Below, one piece after another: positions 42,834-52,297 of a stretch of 64,000 nt of DNA. A program made the position numbers and the translations under genes. The notes under the pieces were generated by a model. It worked only from the letters and a program-made list of their open reading frames with translations, did no database searches and had not been told where the DNA came from. Source of the stretch: an uncultured Burkholderiales bacterium (GTDB lineage: Bacteria > Pseudomonadota > Gammaproteobacteria > Burkholderiales > Eutrophovitaceae); assembly GCA_951812315.1 (NCBI GenBank), contig CATOSA010000020.1:1-64000 (forward strand), read 5' to 3'. Positions within the stretch are counted from its first letter, which is position 1; each line of letters opens with the position of its first letter.

Positions 42834-43586
42834 TCAGACGAAATTCTGGGTGATGTGATCTATCTGGTCGGTAACCAGTGCGTCCACGCCCATTTCGATC
42901 AGCTCAAGCGCACTGACTGAGTCATTGACCGTAAAGGCAAGCACGCCGCGCTCGGTCGCCTGAATCTCCGCAGCCGCTTTCGCGGTAAGTTGATCGCATG
43001 CGGCATGAAGCGCAACGCAGCGCAGCCGGTCAAGTGTTTCCTCCCAGTCCGCGGGGATTGCGGTGCACAACAGGGCGCGCGGCAACTCGGGCGCTTCCGC
43101 CATTGCCGCATCCAGTGCGTCCTCCGAAAACGACGAGAGCAGCGGCGGAAGAGGTGCACCGCTCCAAAGGAGTTTTGCCATACGCGCAACAAGCCGGCCG
43201 GTTTCGCGTTCGCGGCCCGGACAGGGCTTGATCTCGACATTCGCCCATAGTCCTGCTTCCTTGCAGAGCGCACTGGCAGCTGCAAACGCCGGCACTGGTT
43301 CATTTGCGTACTCATTGGCAAACCAGCTTCCGGCGTCAAACTGGGAGATGATGTCGAATCTTGTCTCGGCAACCGGCCCGCTACCATCGGTGGTTCGCTC
43401 GAGCGTTTCGTCATGAAACAGGATCGGCACGTCGTCGGCAGTTAGTTTTACGTCGAACTCCACGCCGGCAAAACCGAGATTGGCTGCATAGCGAATCGCC
43501 GCAAGTGTGTTCTCAGGGGCCAGCAATCCGGCGCCGCGATGGGCGATGATGCGTGGGAAGGGCCAGTAAGGTCTTTCGATCAACAT
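42834..43586 (-). CDS. ugpQ: Glycerophosphodiester phosphodiesterase, cytoplasmic UgpQ type
   Basis: 250 residues, TIM barrel. Catalytic stretches: IIAHRGAGLLAPENTLAAI (HR, and E of PENT), GVEFDVKLTADDVPILFHDE (E, D, H), and NVEIKPCPGRE. It splits glycerophosphodiesters to glycerol-3-phosphate and an alcohol. ATG 43586 gives the family N-terminus (WPFPRIIAHRG); the frame upstream is not homologous. No signal peptide. Single gene. Confidence 0.93.
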   Translation of the reverse strand: MLIERPYWPFPRIIAHRGAGLLAPENTLAAIRYAANLGFAGVEFDVKLTADDVPILFHDETLERTTDGSGPVAETRFDIISQFDAGSWFANEYANEPVPAFAAASALCKEAGLWANVEIKPCPGRERETGRLVARMAKLLWSGAPLPPLLSSFSEDALDAAMAEAPELPRALLCTAIPADWEETLDRLRCVALHAACDQLTAKAAAEIQATERGVLAFTVNDSVSALELIEMGVDALVTDQIDHITQNFV

Positions 43587-43701
43587 GGTGAGGATTATAT
43601 GTCGGGGCACGCGCAAGTCGCGTCAAGTGGGCTGCGCGGTTCCGGGTTTCGGCGAAGGTGGTTCGTACAGTCTAATTCGGCGGCTATCGGCGCTTCTCGG
43701 G

Positions 43702-43707
43702 TATACT
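43702..43707 (+). promoter_or_regulatory. Candidate -10 element for fmdB-aspS
   Basis: TATACT, 24 bases before the FmdB start codon. The -35 region is not clear. Confidence 0.35.
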
Positions 43708-43731
43708 TACGCCCCTGTTTTTGGGGGGAAA

Positions 43732-44103
43732 ATGCCATTCTACGAATATCGTTGTGACGCCTGTGGGCACGAACTGGAGGCGTTGCAGAAAATTTCGGCC
43801 GCACCTTTGGTCGACTGCCCGTCATGCGGCAAGGCCAAGCTCAAGAAACTCGTGAGCGCCGCCGGCTTTCAGCTCAAGGGAAGCGGCTGGTATGTGACCG
43901 ACTTCAGAGACGGCGACAAGAGCAAGAAAAACAAGGATGAAACAAAGCCGAAAGGCGCGTCCGGCTCTGATTCGGGTAAATCCAGCGACTCTGGCAAGTC
44001 CGGCGGCAGTTCTGCTGCCAGCGAGAAGGGTGGCAGCAAATCCAGCGATACTCCCAAGACCGATACGAAGAGCGGAGCATCCGCCGATTCGACCAGCAAG
44101 TGA
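43732..44103 (+). CDS. FmdB-family zinc ribbon protein
   Basis: 123 residues. The zinc ribbon MPFYEYRCDACGHELEALQK ... CPSCGKAKLKKLVSAAGFQL is standard FmdB. It is followed by a long low-complexity Ser/Lys/Gly/Asp tail of about 65 residues (GSDSGKSSDSGKSGGSSAAS), longer than usual. ATG 43732 follows GGGGGGAAA. Placed directly ahead of aspS and nudB, an order common in betaproteobacteria. Sometimes annotated as a regulator, but function is unproven. Confidence 0.9.
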   Translation: MPFYEYRCDACGHELEALQKISAAPLVDCPSCGKAKLKKLVSAAGFQLKGSGWYVTDFRDGDKSKKNKDETKPKGASGSDSGKSSDSGKSGGSSAASEKGGSKSSDTPKTDTKSGASADSTSK

Positions 44104-44299
44104 CGTTGGCGAATTATGTCTTCGTGAATTACGCTAGTCCGTGCAGTTTCGAATACTGTACAGGGCGGGATTGCACCGAACGAAGCAGCGGGCACGCCCT
44201 GTGAAATCGTTCTTCGCCGAATCCGACTCGGCATCGAATCGAGTCTGAACCTGGTTCGGAAAGAATTCCCCATTGAATGAATTGACCCGGATTGAAAGC

Positions 44300-46075
44300 A
44301 TGCGCACCGACTATTGTGGCCTGATTGACACCAAATACCTCGACCAGACGGTCACCCTCTGTGGTTGGGTGCATCGGCGCCGCGATCATGGCGGTGTGAT
44401 ATTCATTGACTTGCGTGATCGTGAAGGCATTGTGCAAGTCGTTTGCGATCCGGATACGGAAGAAGCGTTCGCAACTGCCGATCGCTTACGCAGTGAATAT
44501 GTCATCGAAGTCACTGGCAGGGTAAGGCGGCGTCCCGAAGGCACCGTGAATACAGACCTGATCAGCGGTGAGATTGAAGTGCTGGCCAAGGCAATCACGC
44601 TGCTTAATTCGGCGCTGACGCCGCCGTTCACAATTGATGACGAGGATGTCTCGGAGACCGTTCGGCTGGAACACCGGGTATTTGATTTGCGCCGACCACA
44701 AATGCAGCACAGCTTGCGGCTTCGCTATCAGGTCGCAATGGCGGTGCGCCGCTTTCTCGATGACGCCGGTTTTATCGATATTGAAACGCCATTTCTGTAC
44801 AAATCTACGCCAGAGGGTGCGCGCGAGTTTCTGGTGCCGTCACGCGTGCATGACGGACACTTCTACGCGTTGCCGCAATCCCCGCAGTTGTTCAAGCAGA
44901 TGATCATGGTTGCGGGTTTCGATCGTTATTACCAGATCGTCAAATGCTTTCGCGACGAAGACTTGAGAGCCGATCGCCAGCCTGAATTCACCCAGATCGA
45001 TATCGAGATCTCCTTCCTCGGAGAGCAGCAGATTCGTGACATCATGGAAAACATGATCAGGACGGTTTTCAAGTCCTGTCTGAATGTAGATTTGCCCGAG
45101 CCGTTTCCGGTCATGCGCTACGATGATGCCGTGCGCTTGTATGGCAGCGACAAGCTGGACCTTCGTGTGCCGCTGCAATTCACCGAGCTGACCGACCTGA
45201 TGAAGCAGGTAGAGTTCAAGGTGTTCCGAGGAGCAGCGGAAATGAGCGATGGGCGCGTCGTCGCGCTGCGTGTTCCGGGCGGCGGCGAATTGACGCGCAA
45301 GCAGATTGATGACTATACCGCCTACGTATCTATCTATGGCGCGAAAGGTCTTGCCTATATCAAGGTAAACGAAAAGGCGCGTGGCATCGAGGGATTGCAA
45401 TCGCCGATCCTGAAGTTTTTGCCGCACGAAATTGCGCATCAAATTGTTGAACGATGCGGAGCGCACGATGGTGATCTGATTTTCTTCGGCGCCGATCGCG
45501 CCGGGATCGTCAATGATTCGCTTGGCGCATTGCGTCAAAAGGTTGGTATCGATCTCGGCTTGCTTGAGGAAGGTTGGCGGCCGTTGTGGGTGGTTGATTT
45601 TCCGATGTTCGAGTATGACGAGGAGGAGAAACAATGGATGGCCCGTCACCACCCGTTTACCTCTCCGAAAGACGGTCACGCGGAATATGTCGAGACCAAT
45701 CCCGAGAAAGCCTACGCCAAAGCGTATGACATGGTGCTCAACGGCTGGGAAATAGGCGGTGGTTCGGTGCGTATTCACCGCCCCGAGGTACAGGAAAAGG
45801 TATTTCACGCGCTACGCATTTCCCCGGAGGATCAGCGTGCCAAGTTTGGCTTTCTGCTGGACAGCTTGCGGTGGGGCGCGCCGCCACACGGCGGCATCGC
45901 ATTCGGTCTGGACCGTATCGTGACGCTGATGTGTGGCGCCGAGTCGATCCGTGACGTCATCGCGTTCCCAAAGACACAGCGCGGTCAGGATATGCTTACC
46001 GGCGCGCCGTCAACCGTGGCCGAGAAACAGCTGCGCGAGTTGCATGTGCGGCTTCGAAATCGGCCACCCAAGTAA
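44300..46075 (+). CDS. aspS: Aspartyl-tRNA synthetase
   Basis: 591 residues. The N-terminal OB fold starts [20 protein letters not shown] and [20 protein letters not shown]. Class II motifs follow: [40 protein letters not shown], and [16 protein letters not shown]. The GAD insert (about 290-410) makes it the bacterial type. ATG 44300 matches the family N-terminus; the upstream TTG 44273 does not. Absence of other Asp/Asn enzymes in view prevents a call on discriminating versus non-discriminating specificity. Confidence 0.97.
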   Translation: MRTDYCGLIDTKYLDQTVTLCGWVHRRRDHGGVIFIDLRDREGIVQVVCDPDTEEAFATADRLRSEYVIEVTGRVRRRPEGTVNTDLISGEIEVLAKAITLLNSALTPPFTIDDEDVSETVRLEHRVFDLRRPQMQHSLRLRYQVAMAVRRFLDDAGFIDIETPFLYKSTPEGAREFLVPSRVHDGHFYALPQSPQLFKQMIMVAGFDRYYQIVKCFRDEDLRADRQPEFTQIDIEISFLGEQQIRDIMENMIRTVFKSCLNVDLPEPFPVMRYDDAVRLYGSDKLDLRVPLQFTELTDLMKQVEFKVFRGAAEMSDGRVVALRVPGGGELTRKQIDDYTAYVSIYGAKGLAYIKVNEKARGIEGLQSPILKFLPHEIAHQIVERCGAHDGDLIFFGADRAGIVNDSLGALRQKVGIDLGLLEEGWRPLWVVDFPMFEYDEEEKQWMARHHPFTSPKDGHAEYVETNPEKAYAKAYDMVLNGWEIGGGSVRIHRPEVQEKVFHALRISPEDQRAKFGFLLDSLRWGAPPHGGIAFGLDRIVTLMCGAESIRDVIAFPKTQRGQDMLTGAPSTVAEKQLRELHVRLRNRPPK

Positions 46076-46157
46076 GAACGATCAAGTAAGAACGATGCTG
46101 GGTCGGTGTGAAGGCATTCTGACGTAGTACAAGGCTGGCCAATCCGAGCGAGCGGAG

Positions 46158-46607
46158 ATGAAGCACAAGATTCCGGTTTCAGTTCTTGTGGTGGTGTACA
46201 CGCCTGACCTGCAGGTGCTGCTGCTGGAACGCGCGGACCGGCCCGGCTTCTGGCAGTCTGTTACCGGTAGTCAGGAAACTGGCGAAACCCTCGAGCAAAC
46301 GGCAATGCGCGAGCTCGAAGAGGAAACCGGACTGGATGCAAACCGCTATGGCCTTGAAAACTGGCACCTGAGCAACCAGTTTGAAATCTACAAACACTGG
46401 AGCGGGCGCTATGCGCCCGGGGTCACGCACAATACCGAGCACGTGTTCGGTCTGTGTGTCCCGGACGTGGTGCCAATCCGTCTGGCTCCTCGTGAACATC
46501 TGCAATGCAAGTGGGTGTCCAGAGACCATGCACTGGAAAAGGTTTTCTCGTGGACCAATGCCGCGGCACTACGTGTGCTGCCGGAATTTGCGGCCAGGGC
46601 AAATTGA
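46158..46607 (+). CDS. nudB: Dihydroneopterin triphosphate diphosphatase (NudB)
   Basis: 149 residues. The Nudix box is GSQETGETLEQTAMRELEEETGL. The start KIPVSVLVVVYTPDLQVLLL and HNTEHVFGLCVPD (EHxF) match NudB, which removes pyrophosphate from dihydroneopterin triphosphate in folate synthesis. Located 82 bases after aspS in the expected betaproteobacterial order. Confidence 0.92.
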   Translation: MKHKIPVSVLVVVYTPDLQVLLLERADRPGFWQSVTGSQETGETLEQTAMRELEEETGLDANRYGLENWHLSNQFEIYKHWSGRYAPGVTHNTEHVFGLCVPDVVPIRLAPREHLQCKWVSRDHALEKVFSWTNAAALRVLPEFAARAN

Positions 46608-46633
46608 AACCAATGTTTTCGGGTTGGGTCTCA

Positions 46634-46639
46634 TATAAT
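46634..46639 (+). promoter_or_regulatory. Candidate -10 element for nadA
   Basis: TATAAT in an AT-rich patch (CATATAATATTC) 41 bases before the nadA ATG. No matching -35 at normal spacing. Confidence 0.4.
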
Positions 46640-46679
46640 ATTCATTCGCCAATCGTACAATGGGCGACGGAAAGAACAC

Positions 46680-47780
46680 ATGACACAAGCCTCCGCTATC
46701 GCATTTGACCAATACAGCCCGTTGCAGGATTCAGATTGTGGCGCGCGCATTGCTGCAGCTAAGGCGCAGCTCAAAAATCGCGCGATTATTCTCGGACATC
46801 ACTATCAGCGTGCCGACGTCTACAAACACGCAGATCTGGCTGGCGACTCGCTGAAACTGTCAAAGCTAGCCGCCGGGGCCGATGCCAGTTACATCGTGTT
46901 TTGCGGCGTGCACTTCATGGCGGAAGTCGCCGACATCTTGTCCAAGCCGGAGCAGGTCTCAATTCTCCCGGATATGGCGGCGGGCTGCTCGATGGCGGAC
47001 ATGGCAAATCTGGCGAAAGTCGATCGCGCATGGGCCGAGTTGTCGGAGGTGCTTGATCCGGACGAGCAGGTCACACCGATTACCTACATCAATTCCGCGG
47101 CTGATCTGAAAGCATTCTGCGGCGAGCATGGTGGCATCGTATGCACATCTTCGAACGCGAAGGGTGTTCTGGAGTGGTCATTTGCCCGGCGTGGTAAGGC
47201 TTTGTTCTTTCCTGACCAACATCTTGGCCGCTGGAGCGGACACGCCTTGGGCTTGTCACCGGAGCAGATGCAGGTGTGGGATCCGGACGAATGGATGGGC
47301 GGATTGACTCCCGAGCAGATCGATGCGGCGAAAGTTCTGCTTTGGAAAGGGCACTGTTCGGTACATCAGATGTTTCAGCCGCAACACATTCTGAAGTTCC
47401 GGAACCAGCACCCGGATGGTCTTGTGATTTCTCATCCTGAATGCCGCTTCGAAGTGTGCAATCTGTCGGATTACGTCGGCTCCACGGAGTACATTATCGA
47501 GACTATTCGTGAAGCGCCGGCCAATACTCGTTGGCTGGTTGGAACCGAGCTGAACATGGTCAATCGCATTGCCGAGGAATTCAAACCGCAGGGAAAAATC
47601 GTTCAATTCATGTCACCGCTGGTGTGCATGTGCTCGACGATGAACCGGATCGATCCCCAGCATCTTGCATGGTGTCTGGAGAATCTGGTTGATGGAAACG
47701 TCGTTAATCGTGTCCAGGTACCCGAGCGCGAAGCGAAACTCGCCAAGCTTGCGCTGCAACGGATGCTGGACCTTTCCTGA
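46680..47780 (+). CDS. nadA: Quinolinate synthase
   Basis: 366 residues. 4Fe-4S enzyme that condenses iminoaspartate with DHAP in NAD synthesis. Motifs: AIILGHHYQRADVYKHADLA, IVFCGVHFMAEVADIL, PDMAAGCSMADM, CSVHQMF, SHPECRFEV and SPLVCMCSTMNRI; the cluster cysteines lie in the second, fifth or sixth, and last. Complete in length. It separates nudB from the nuclease fusion, so nadA has inserted into the usual gene order. nadB and nadC are not in view. Confidence 0.96.
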   Translation: MTQASAIAFDQYSPLQDSDCGARIAAAKAQLKNRAIILGHHYQRADVYKHADLAGDSLKLSKLAAGADASYIVFCGVHFMAEVADILSKPEQVSILPDMAAGCSMADMANLAKVDRAWAELSEVLDPDEQVTPITYINSAADLKAFCGEHGGIVCTSSNAKGVLEWSFARRGKALFFPDQHLGRWSGHALGLSPEQMQVWDPDEWMGGLTPEQIDAAKVLLWKGHCSVHQMFQPQHILKFRNQHPDGLVISHPECRFEVCNLSDYVGSTEYIIETIREAPANTRWLVGTELNMVNRIAEEFKPQGKIVQFMSPLVCMCSTMNRIDPQHLAWCLENLVDGNVVNRVQVPEREAKLAKLALQRMLDLS

Positions 47781-47811
47781 AACGGTTTGAGACGCTTGAA
47801 ACGGGTCGGTG

Positions 47812-49149
47812 ATGCTGGTGGATAGAAGCACTGGCACTTTGCCGGTAGTCGTCGCGTATCTGTCATTGCTCGGACTGATTGCGACCGTTGATGCCGGTGA
47901 CGAATTCCCCGATCAAACCACGGTCACTGTTACTCGCACCGGAAACGTGTTTCAGATCGAAGCGCGAAGTCGCATCGTCGCCGGCCGTGAAACGGCGTGG
48001 GCTGTGCTGACTGACTATGAAGGCTATGCGCAGTTCGTGCCGGGCATGATTTCGAGTCAGCGCCTCAACGGGTATGTGTTGCGCATTGAGCAACACGGTG
48101 AGTTCGGAATTCTGTTTCTGTCCAAACATATCTATTCGACGCTGGACGTACAGGAAAATCCGCCTTCCAGGATTCGTTTCCAGTCAGTCGGCGGTAATCT
48201 GAGCAGGCTCGAAACAGATGTAAATATCGTTCGCGAGGGCGAGATGAACGTATTGATCTATCGCTCGACGATCGAACCGGACTTCTGGGTACCGCCTTTT
48301 ATCGGGACTTCAATTCTTCGCGCTGCGATTCGCCGCAAGTTGATATCGGTGTCTGACGAAATCGAACGGCGTGCGACGCAAGGAGGCGCGTCAGTGAAGA
48401 ACATTCAGGTCGTTACCTACAATATGCACAAAGGGTTCTCGCAGTTTCAGCGAGAACTTTCGGTACACGATCTGAGGGAAAGGCTGAGGTCGCTGTCCGC
48501 TGATGTCGTATTTCTTCAGGAAGTCGTTGGCAGCCACAGCCGGCATGCGCGTCGTTATGGCAACTGGCCGGTCACGCCGCAGTATGAGTTTCTGGCAGAC
48601 CAGCTATGGAGCGCCTACGCCTACGGAAAGAATTCGGTCTATGACGCCGGTCATCATGGCAACGCCATTTTGTCGAAGTATCCGATCGTCAAGTGGGATA
48701 ACGTCGACATATCAATGAGCCGGCTGGAGCGGCGCGGTCTGCTTCATTGTGAAATTCAGATTCCGGGATGGTCGCGGCCCCTGCATTGCATCAACGTGCA
48801 TCTCGGCTTGTTCGGTCACTGGCGAAGACGGCAACTGGAGCTGCTGCGTCATCGTATTGAACGACTGGTGCCGCGTTACGATCCGGTAATCATCGGTGGC
48901 GACTTCAACGACTGGCGGCTCAGGGCCAGCCGCCACCTCGCGCAGATACTGGGACTGACCGAGGTATTCGAAAATGTCCACGGGCGACCCGCGCGTACGT
49001 TTCCGGCAATGATGCCGTTCCTGCATCTTGACCGTATCTACACGCGTGGATTTCGGGTGAGGCTGGCGCGAGCCCACGGGGACCGGCCCTGGTCACGTAT
49101 ATCGGACCATCTTGCCCTGTCCGCACAACTGGAGCGTCTGGAACGTTAG
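47812..49149 (+). CDS. Fusion: exported SRPBCC (START-like) domain plus endonuclease/exonuclease/phosphatase domain
   Basis: 445 residues. Signal peptide at about 9-28 (TLPVVVAYLSLLGLIATVDA), then an SRPBCC/Coq10-like domain (RIVAGRETAWAVLTDYEGYA, FVPGMISSQRL) to about 190. The EEP domain follows with VVTYNMHKGFSQF, VFLQEVVG, IIGGDFNDWRLRAS and ISDHLAL, all catalytic motifs kept. Relatives of the two domains are normally separate genes. At the join is AAGGAGG followed seven bases later by an in-frame GTG (48394), a full internal start. The EEP part could therefore be made alone in the cytoplasm as well as exported in the fusion. ATG 47812 or GTG 47809 for the long form. Confidence 0.85.
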   Translation: MLVDRSTGTLPVVVAYLSLLGLIATVDAGDEFPDQTTVTVTRTGNVFQIEARSRIVAGRETAWAVLTDYEGYAQFVPGMISSQRLNGYVLRIEQHGEFGILFLSKHIYSTLDVQENPPSRIRFQSVGGNLSRLETDVNIVREGEMNVLIYRSTIEPDFWVPPFIGTSILRAAIRRKLISVSDEIERRATQGGASVKNIQVVTYNMHKGFSQFQRELSVHDLRERLRSLSADVVFLQEVVGSHSRHARRYGNWPVTPQYEFLADQLWSAYAYGKNSVYDAGHHGNAILSKYPIVKWDNVDISMSRLERRGLLHCEIQIPGWSRPLHCINVHLGLFGHWRRRQLELLRHRIERLVPRYDPVIIGGDFNDWRLRASRHLAQILGLTEVFENVHGRPARTFPAMMPFLHLDRIYTRGFRVRLARAHGDRPWSRISDHLALSAQLERLER

Positions 49150-49251
49150 TCATTTCTGGCGGGGATCGCGAGGAAGTTTCGCGCCATACTGCCGGCATTC
49201 AGCGTTCTGTGTACGGCACAATAAGCGCAGCGCATTGCGCCGCATGTTTTG

Positions 49252-49995
49252 CTACGTCCTGTCAGCGTCCGCATCAGACACCGCGACTTTTCTTAGTTCT
49301 GCAATGTCCCCGACAAGATCGGCCACTGTCGCCTCGACAATGATTCGGCCTTTTTCGGCAGTAGCAAGCGTCGCGTCACCGAAAATTCCGGTCTGTGAAT
49401 AGACGCCAGGCTCACCCGCGTTCGGCGTCAGCGGGCCGCGGCCCGGGTGGTAGTCCTTGGCCGCTTTGGACATGTCGACGCATTGCGGGTCGATATAAAG
49501 CATCATCGAGGTTTCGATTTCGTCGGCGTGCGATCCGCCTTCCTGTTCCTGCAGCGCGCGTACTGCCTCGTTTCCGGCCCTGTCGATGCGCGTGAAGCGC
49601 ATGTCAATACCTTGTTCGGCGAGCGCGGCGGCTGCAGGCTCAAGCGCGCGTACTGTCGACACACCGGTATTGAGCACGTAAAAACGGCGTGGCCCGAAAG
49701 CGGCCAGGCTGGCGACGACGTCAATGACCATGTCGCGTGCGGTGTCCTGTCGCAGTGAGGTGGATCCGGCATAGGCAACGAACGCCGGATAAAAATGATA
49801 TGTCAGCGTCGGCGCGACCACTACATCCTGTTGTTCGGCGACACGGCGCGCCAGGTACTCCGCGAGGATTCGGTCGTTGTCGAGTCGCAGATGTGGGCCA
49901 TGTTCCTTGGCCGCTGCGCCGAGCGGTATCAGCACTATGGTGTCGGTGGTGAGTGCGTCTCTGGCATCGAGCCAGCTTAGATTCGAAAGTTGCAT
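49252..49995 (-). CDS. Creatininase family protein
   Basis: 247 residues. Family hallmarks: VLIPLGAAAKEHGPHLRLDN with DRILAEYLARRVAE, FYPAFVAYAGSTSLRQDT, and GGSHADEIETSMMLYI (metal ligands E, H, D, H, E). Creatininase-fold amidohydrolases open cyclic amides or formamides (creatinine, mycofactocin and riboflavin-type FAPy substrates). Substrate unknown. ATG 49995 chosen (MQLSNLSWLDA). Confidence 0.9.
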   Translation of the reverse strand: MQLSNLSWLDARDALTTDTIVLIPLGAAAKEHGPHLRLDNDRILAEYLARRVAEQQDVVVAPTLTYHFYPAFVAYAGSTSLRQDTARDMVIDVVASLAAFGPRRFYVLNTGVSTVRALEPAAAALAEQGIDMRFTRIDRAGNEAVRALQEQEGGSHADEIETSMMLYIDPQCVDMSKAAKDYHPGRGPLTPNAGEPGVYSQTGIFGDATLATAEKGRIIVEATVADLVGDIAELRKVAVSDADADRT

Positions 49996-50062
49996 GGTCA
50001 AATTGTCAACTCCGTGTACGGATTATCTCCGAAGCCGTATTGTCTGCGGTGTAGAATCGTCG

Positions 50063-50085
50063 CTAGTGTAGTCGTTCATTGTTCA
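50063..50085 (+). repeat. Diverged single end of the 9390-type MITE
   Basis: CTAGTGTAGT is identical to the first ten bases of the 195-bp element at 9390, and 17 of the first 23 positions agree. No second end lies within 300 bases. It precedes the ABC exporter gene. Confidence 0.4.
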
Positions 50086-50226
50086 AGGTGCCTTTGTCGG
50101 TTGCTCGAAAGCGTGTTCGAGAGTGTGACTTGACTGCGCGTGCGTTTTCCTGCCACCAAAAATGAAGTGCTACGCCAGATTTTTTGGTGGACCAGTTCCA
50201 CCTTTCCCTGGTTTCATGTCTCCCCA

Positions 50227-52074
50227 ATGCATCCCAACGTAATTGCGCCATCAGACGATTCGACCCGCGGCGACTGGCGCGTCGTTCGCATGCTGATTCC
50301 GTACCTGCTTGAGTTTCGCTGGCGGGTGGCGATCGCGCTGGTATTTCTGATATGCGCAAAGCTCGCCAACGTCACCGTGCCGTTGGTGATGAAAGAAATC
50401 GTTGACAGTCTGGATGCCTCGCTACAAATGGTGGTGCTGCCGCTTGCGCTGTTGTTGATCTATGGGGCGCTCAGGATGTCTACTACCTTGTTCGCGGAGT
50501 TGCGCGACGTTGTGTTCGTGCGCGTCACCAGGCGGGCGATTCGAAGAGTTGCGCTTGGAGTGTTCCGCCACTTGCACAGTCTCAGTTTGCGTTTTCACCT
50601 GGAGCGGCAGACTGGCGGCGTGTCGCGCGACATAGAGCGCGGTACCAAGGGAATCTCCACGCTTTTGTCGTACATGCTGTTTTCGATCATTCCGGTGATA
50701 CTGGAGTTCGTGCTGGTAGCGATCGTTCTGTCCACTCGCTTCGACTGGCGGTTTACAGCGGTCACGTTCGGAGCCGTTGCTGTCTACCTGACGTTCACCT
50801 TCGTTGTCTCTGAATGGCGCATGAATATACGGCGTTTGGCGAATGAACTCGATTCGAAAACCAATACGCTCGCTGTGGACAGTCTGTTGAACTACGAGAC
50901 GGTAAAGTATTTCAACAATGAAGATTTTGAAGCACGCCGTTACGACGAAAACCTGAGCGCATACGAAGAGGCTGATGTGCGCACCGAAGTTTCTCTTGGC
51001 CTGCTCAACATTGGCCAAAGCGTAATTATCGCGACCGCTGTGACTTCGTTGATGATACTCGCGGCAAAGGGCGTGGTTGCCAAAGAACTGACGCTGGGTG
51101 ACCTGGTGCTGGTAAACGGATTGTTGATACAGCTGTATATACCGCTCAATTTTCTGGGAATGGTTTATCGCGAAATCAAGCAGGCGTTGATCGACATGGA
51201 CCGAATGTTCAGCCTGATCGGTGAGCAGCGCGAAATCGAAGATCGACCCGGCGCAATGGCCCTGGACAGTCGCAACGCGTCGGTGCGGTTCGAGCATGCG
51301 GTGTTTGCCTACGATTCACGGCGCAGAATTCTTGAAGACGTCAGCTTTGAAATCCCGGCTGGCAAGACCGTGGCAGTGGTTGGGCACAGTGGCGCCGGAA
51401 AGTCGACGTTGGCGCGCTTGCTGTTTCGTTTCTACGATTTGCAAGAGGGCAGGATCACCATTAACGGCGTCGACATACGTGAAGTCACACAACAAAGCGT
51501 GCGTGCGTCGATCGGCATTGTGCCGCAGGACACCGTGCTCTTTAACGACACCATTTTTTACAACATCGCGTATGGCCGCCCGGAGGCTGGTCGTGACGAA
51601 GTGATCGACGCAGCGAAAGCGGCGCATATTCATGATTTCATCGAATCATTACCGGATGGTTACGAATCGACCGTCGGTGAGCGTGGTCTGAAGCTTTCAG
51701 GTGGCGAGAAACAAAGGGTAGCCATCGCGCGCGCCGTGCTCAAAAACCCGCCAATTCTGGTATTCGATGAAGCGACGTCTGCACTGGATTCGCGATCCGA
51801 ACGCGCGATTCAGGGCGAACTGGATCGGATAGCAGCCGATCGCACCACTTTAGTGATTGCGCATCGACTATCCACTGTCGTGAATGCAGACGAGATATTG
51901 GTGCTCGATCACGGAACTCTGGTCGAGCGTGGCCGGCACCGGCAGTTGCTGGAATCCGACGGGGTTTACGCAGGAATGTGGAAACTTCAACAGGAAGAGG
52001 CGCGGCGCGAGCGCTTGCCGGGCGCCTCAGCTGACCCTGATTCGTCAAATCCTGAGTCGGGTAAGCCTGGCTAA
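50227..52074 (+). CDS. ABC exporter, Atm1/HMT1 type (half transporter with fused ATPase)
   Basis: 615 residues. Membrane domain (about 15-320, six helices) with LHSLSLRFHLERQTGGVSRD, and the Atm1-type TNTLAVDSLLNYETVKYFNN and EDFEARRYDENL. ATPase domain: Walker A GHSGAGKST near 386-394, Q-loop GIVPQDTVLFNDTIFYNIAYG, signature LSGGEKQRVAIARA, Walker B ILVFDEATSALDSRSE, H-loop IAHRLST. Atm1-type exporters move glutathione-linked sulphur or metal species across the inner membrane. ATG 50227 (MHPNVIAPSD) is preferred; upstream in-frame codons show no homology. Confidence 0.92.
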   Translation: MHPNVIAPSDDSTRGDWRVVRMLIPYLLEFRWRVAIALVFLICAKLANVTVPLVMKEIVDSLDASLQMVVLPLALLLIYGALRMSTTLFAELRDVVFVRVTRRAIRRVALGVFRHLHSLSLRFHLERQTGGVSRDIERGTKGISTLLSYMLFSIIPVILEFVLVAIVLSTRFDWRFTAVTFGAVAVYLTFTFVVSEWRMNIRRLANELDSKTNTLAVDSLLNYETVKYFNNEDFEARRYDENLSAYEEADVRTEVSLGLLNIGQSVIIATAVTSLMILAAKGVVAKELTLGDLVLVNGLLIQLYIPLNFLGMVYREIKQALIDMDRMFSLIGEQREIEDRPGAMALDSRNASVRFEHAVFAYDSRRRILEDVSFEIPAGKTVAVVGHSGAGKSTLARLLFRFYDLQEGRITINGVDIREVTQQSVRASIGIVPQDTVLFNDTIFYNIAYGRPEAGRDEVIDAAKAAHIHDFIESLPDGYESTVGERGLKLSGGEKQRVAIARAVLKNPPILVFDEATSALDSRSERAIQGELDRIAADRTTLVIAHRLSTVVNADEILVLDHGTLVERGRHRQLLESDGVYAGMWKLQQEEARRERLPGASADPDSSNPESGKPG

Positions 52075-52297
52075 ATCGTTTGATGAATCATTTTTCGAGG
52101 CAAACACCGCAATTTCCAATCACTTTGAGCAAACCTGGCCAGGACTCGCGATGCCGCCCATTACCTGTTGATTTTTTGTGGTTTTGGCGTGAAAATTGCC
52201 TTTCAGGGAATGTTTGTCGCTTGATTGCAGGGCGGACGAGAGGTCCGAATCGGCGGCTGGCTGCGCTTCACTGCTGACGAAAAAGAAAAGAGTAAGA

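Noticed and set aside
44840-45808. 322-codon open frame opposite aspS
   Set aside because: Antisense to a clearly assigned synthetase gene; composition (rich in H, R, Q) is typical of a shadow frame.
50422-51297. 291-codon open frame opposite the ABC exporter
   Set aside because: Complete overlap with a well-supported gene and shadow-like composition.
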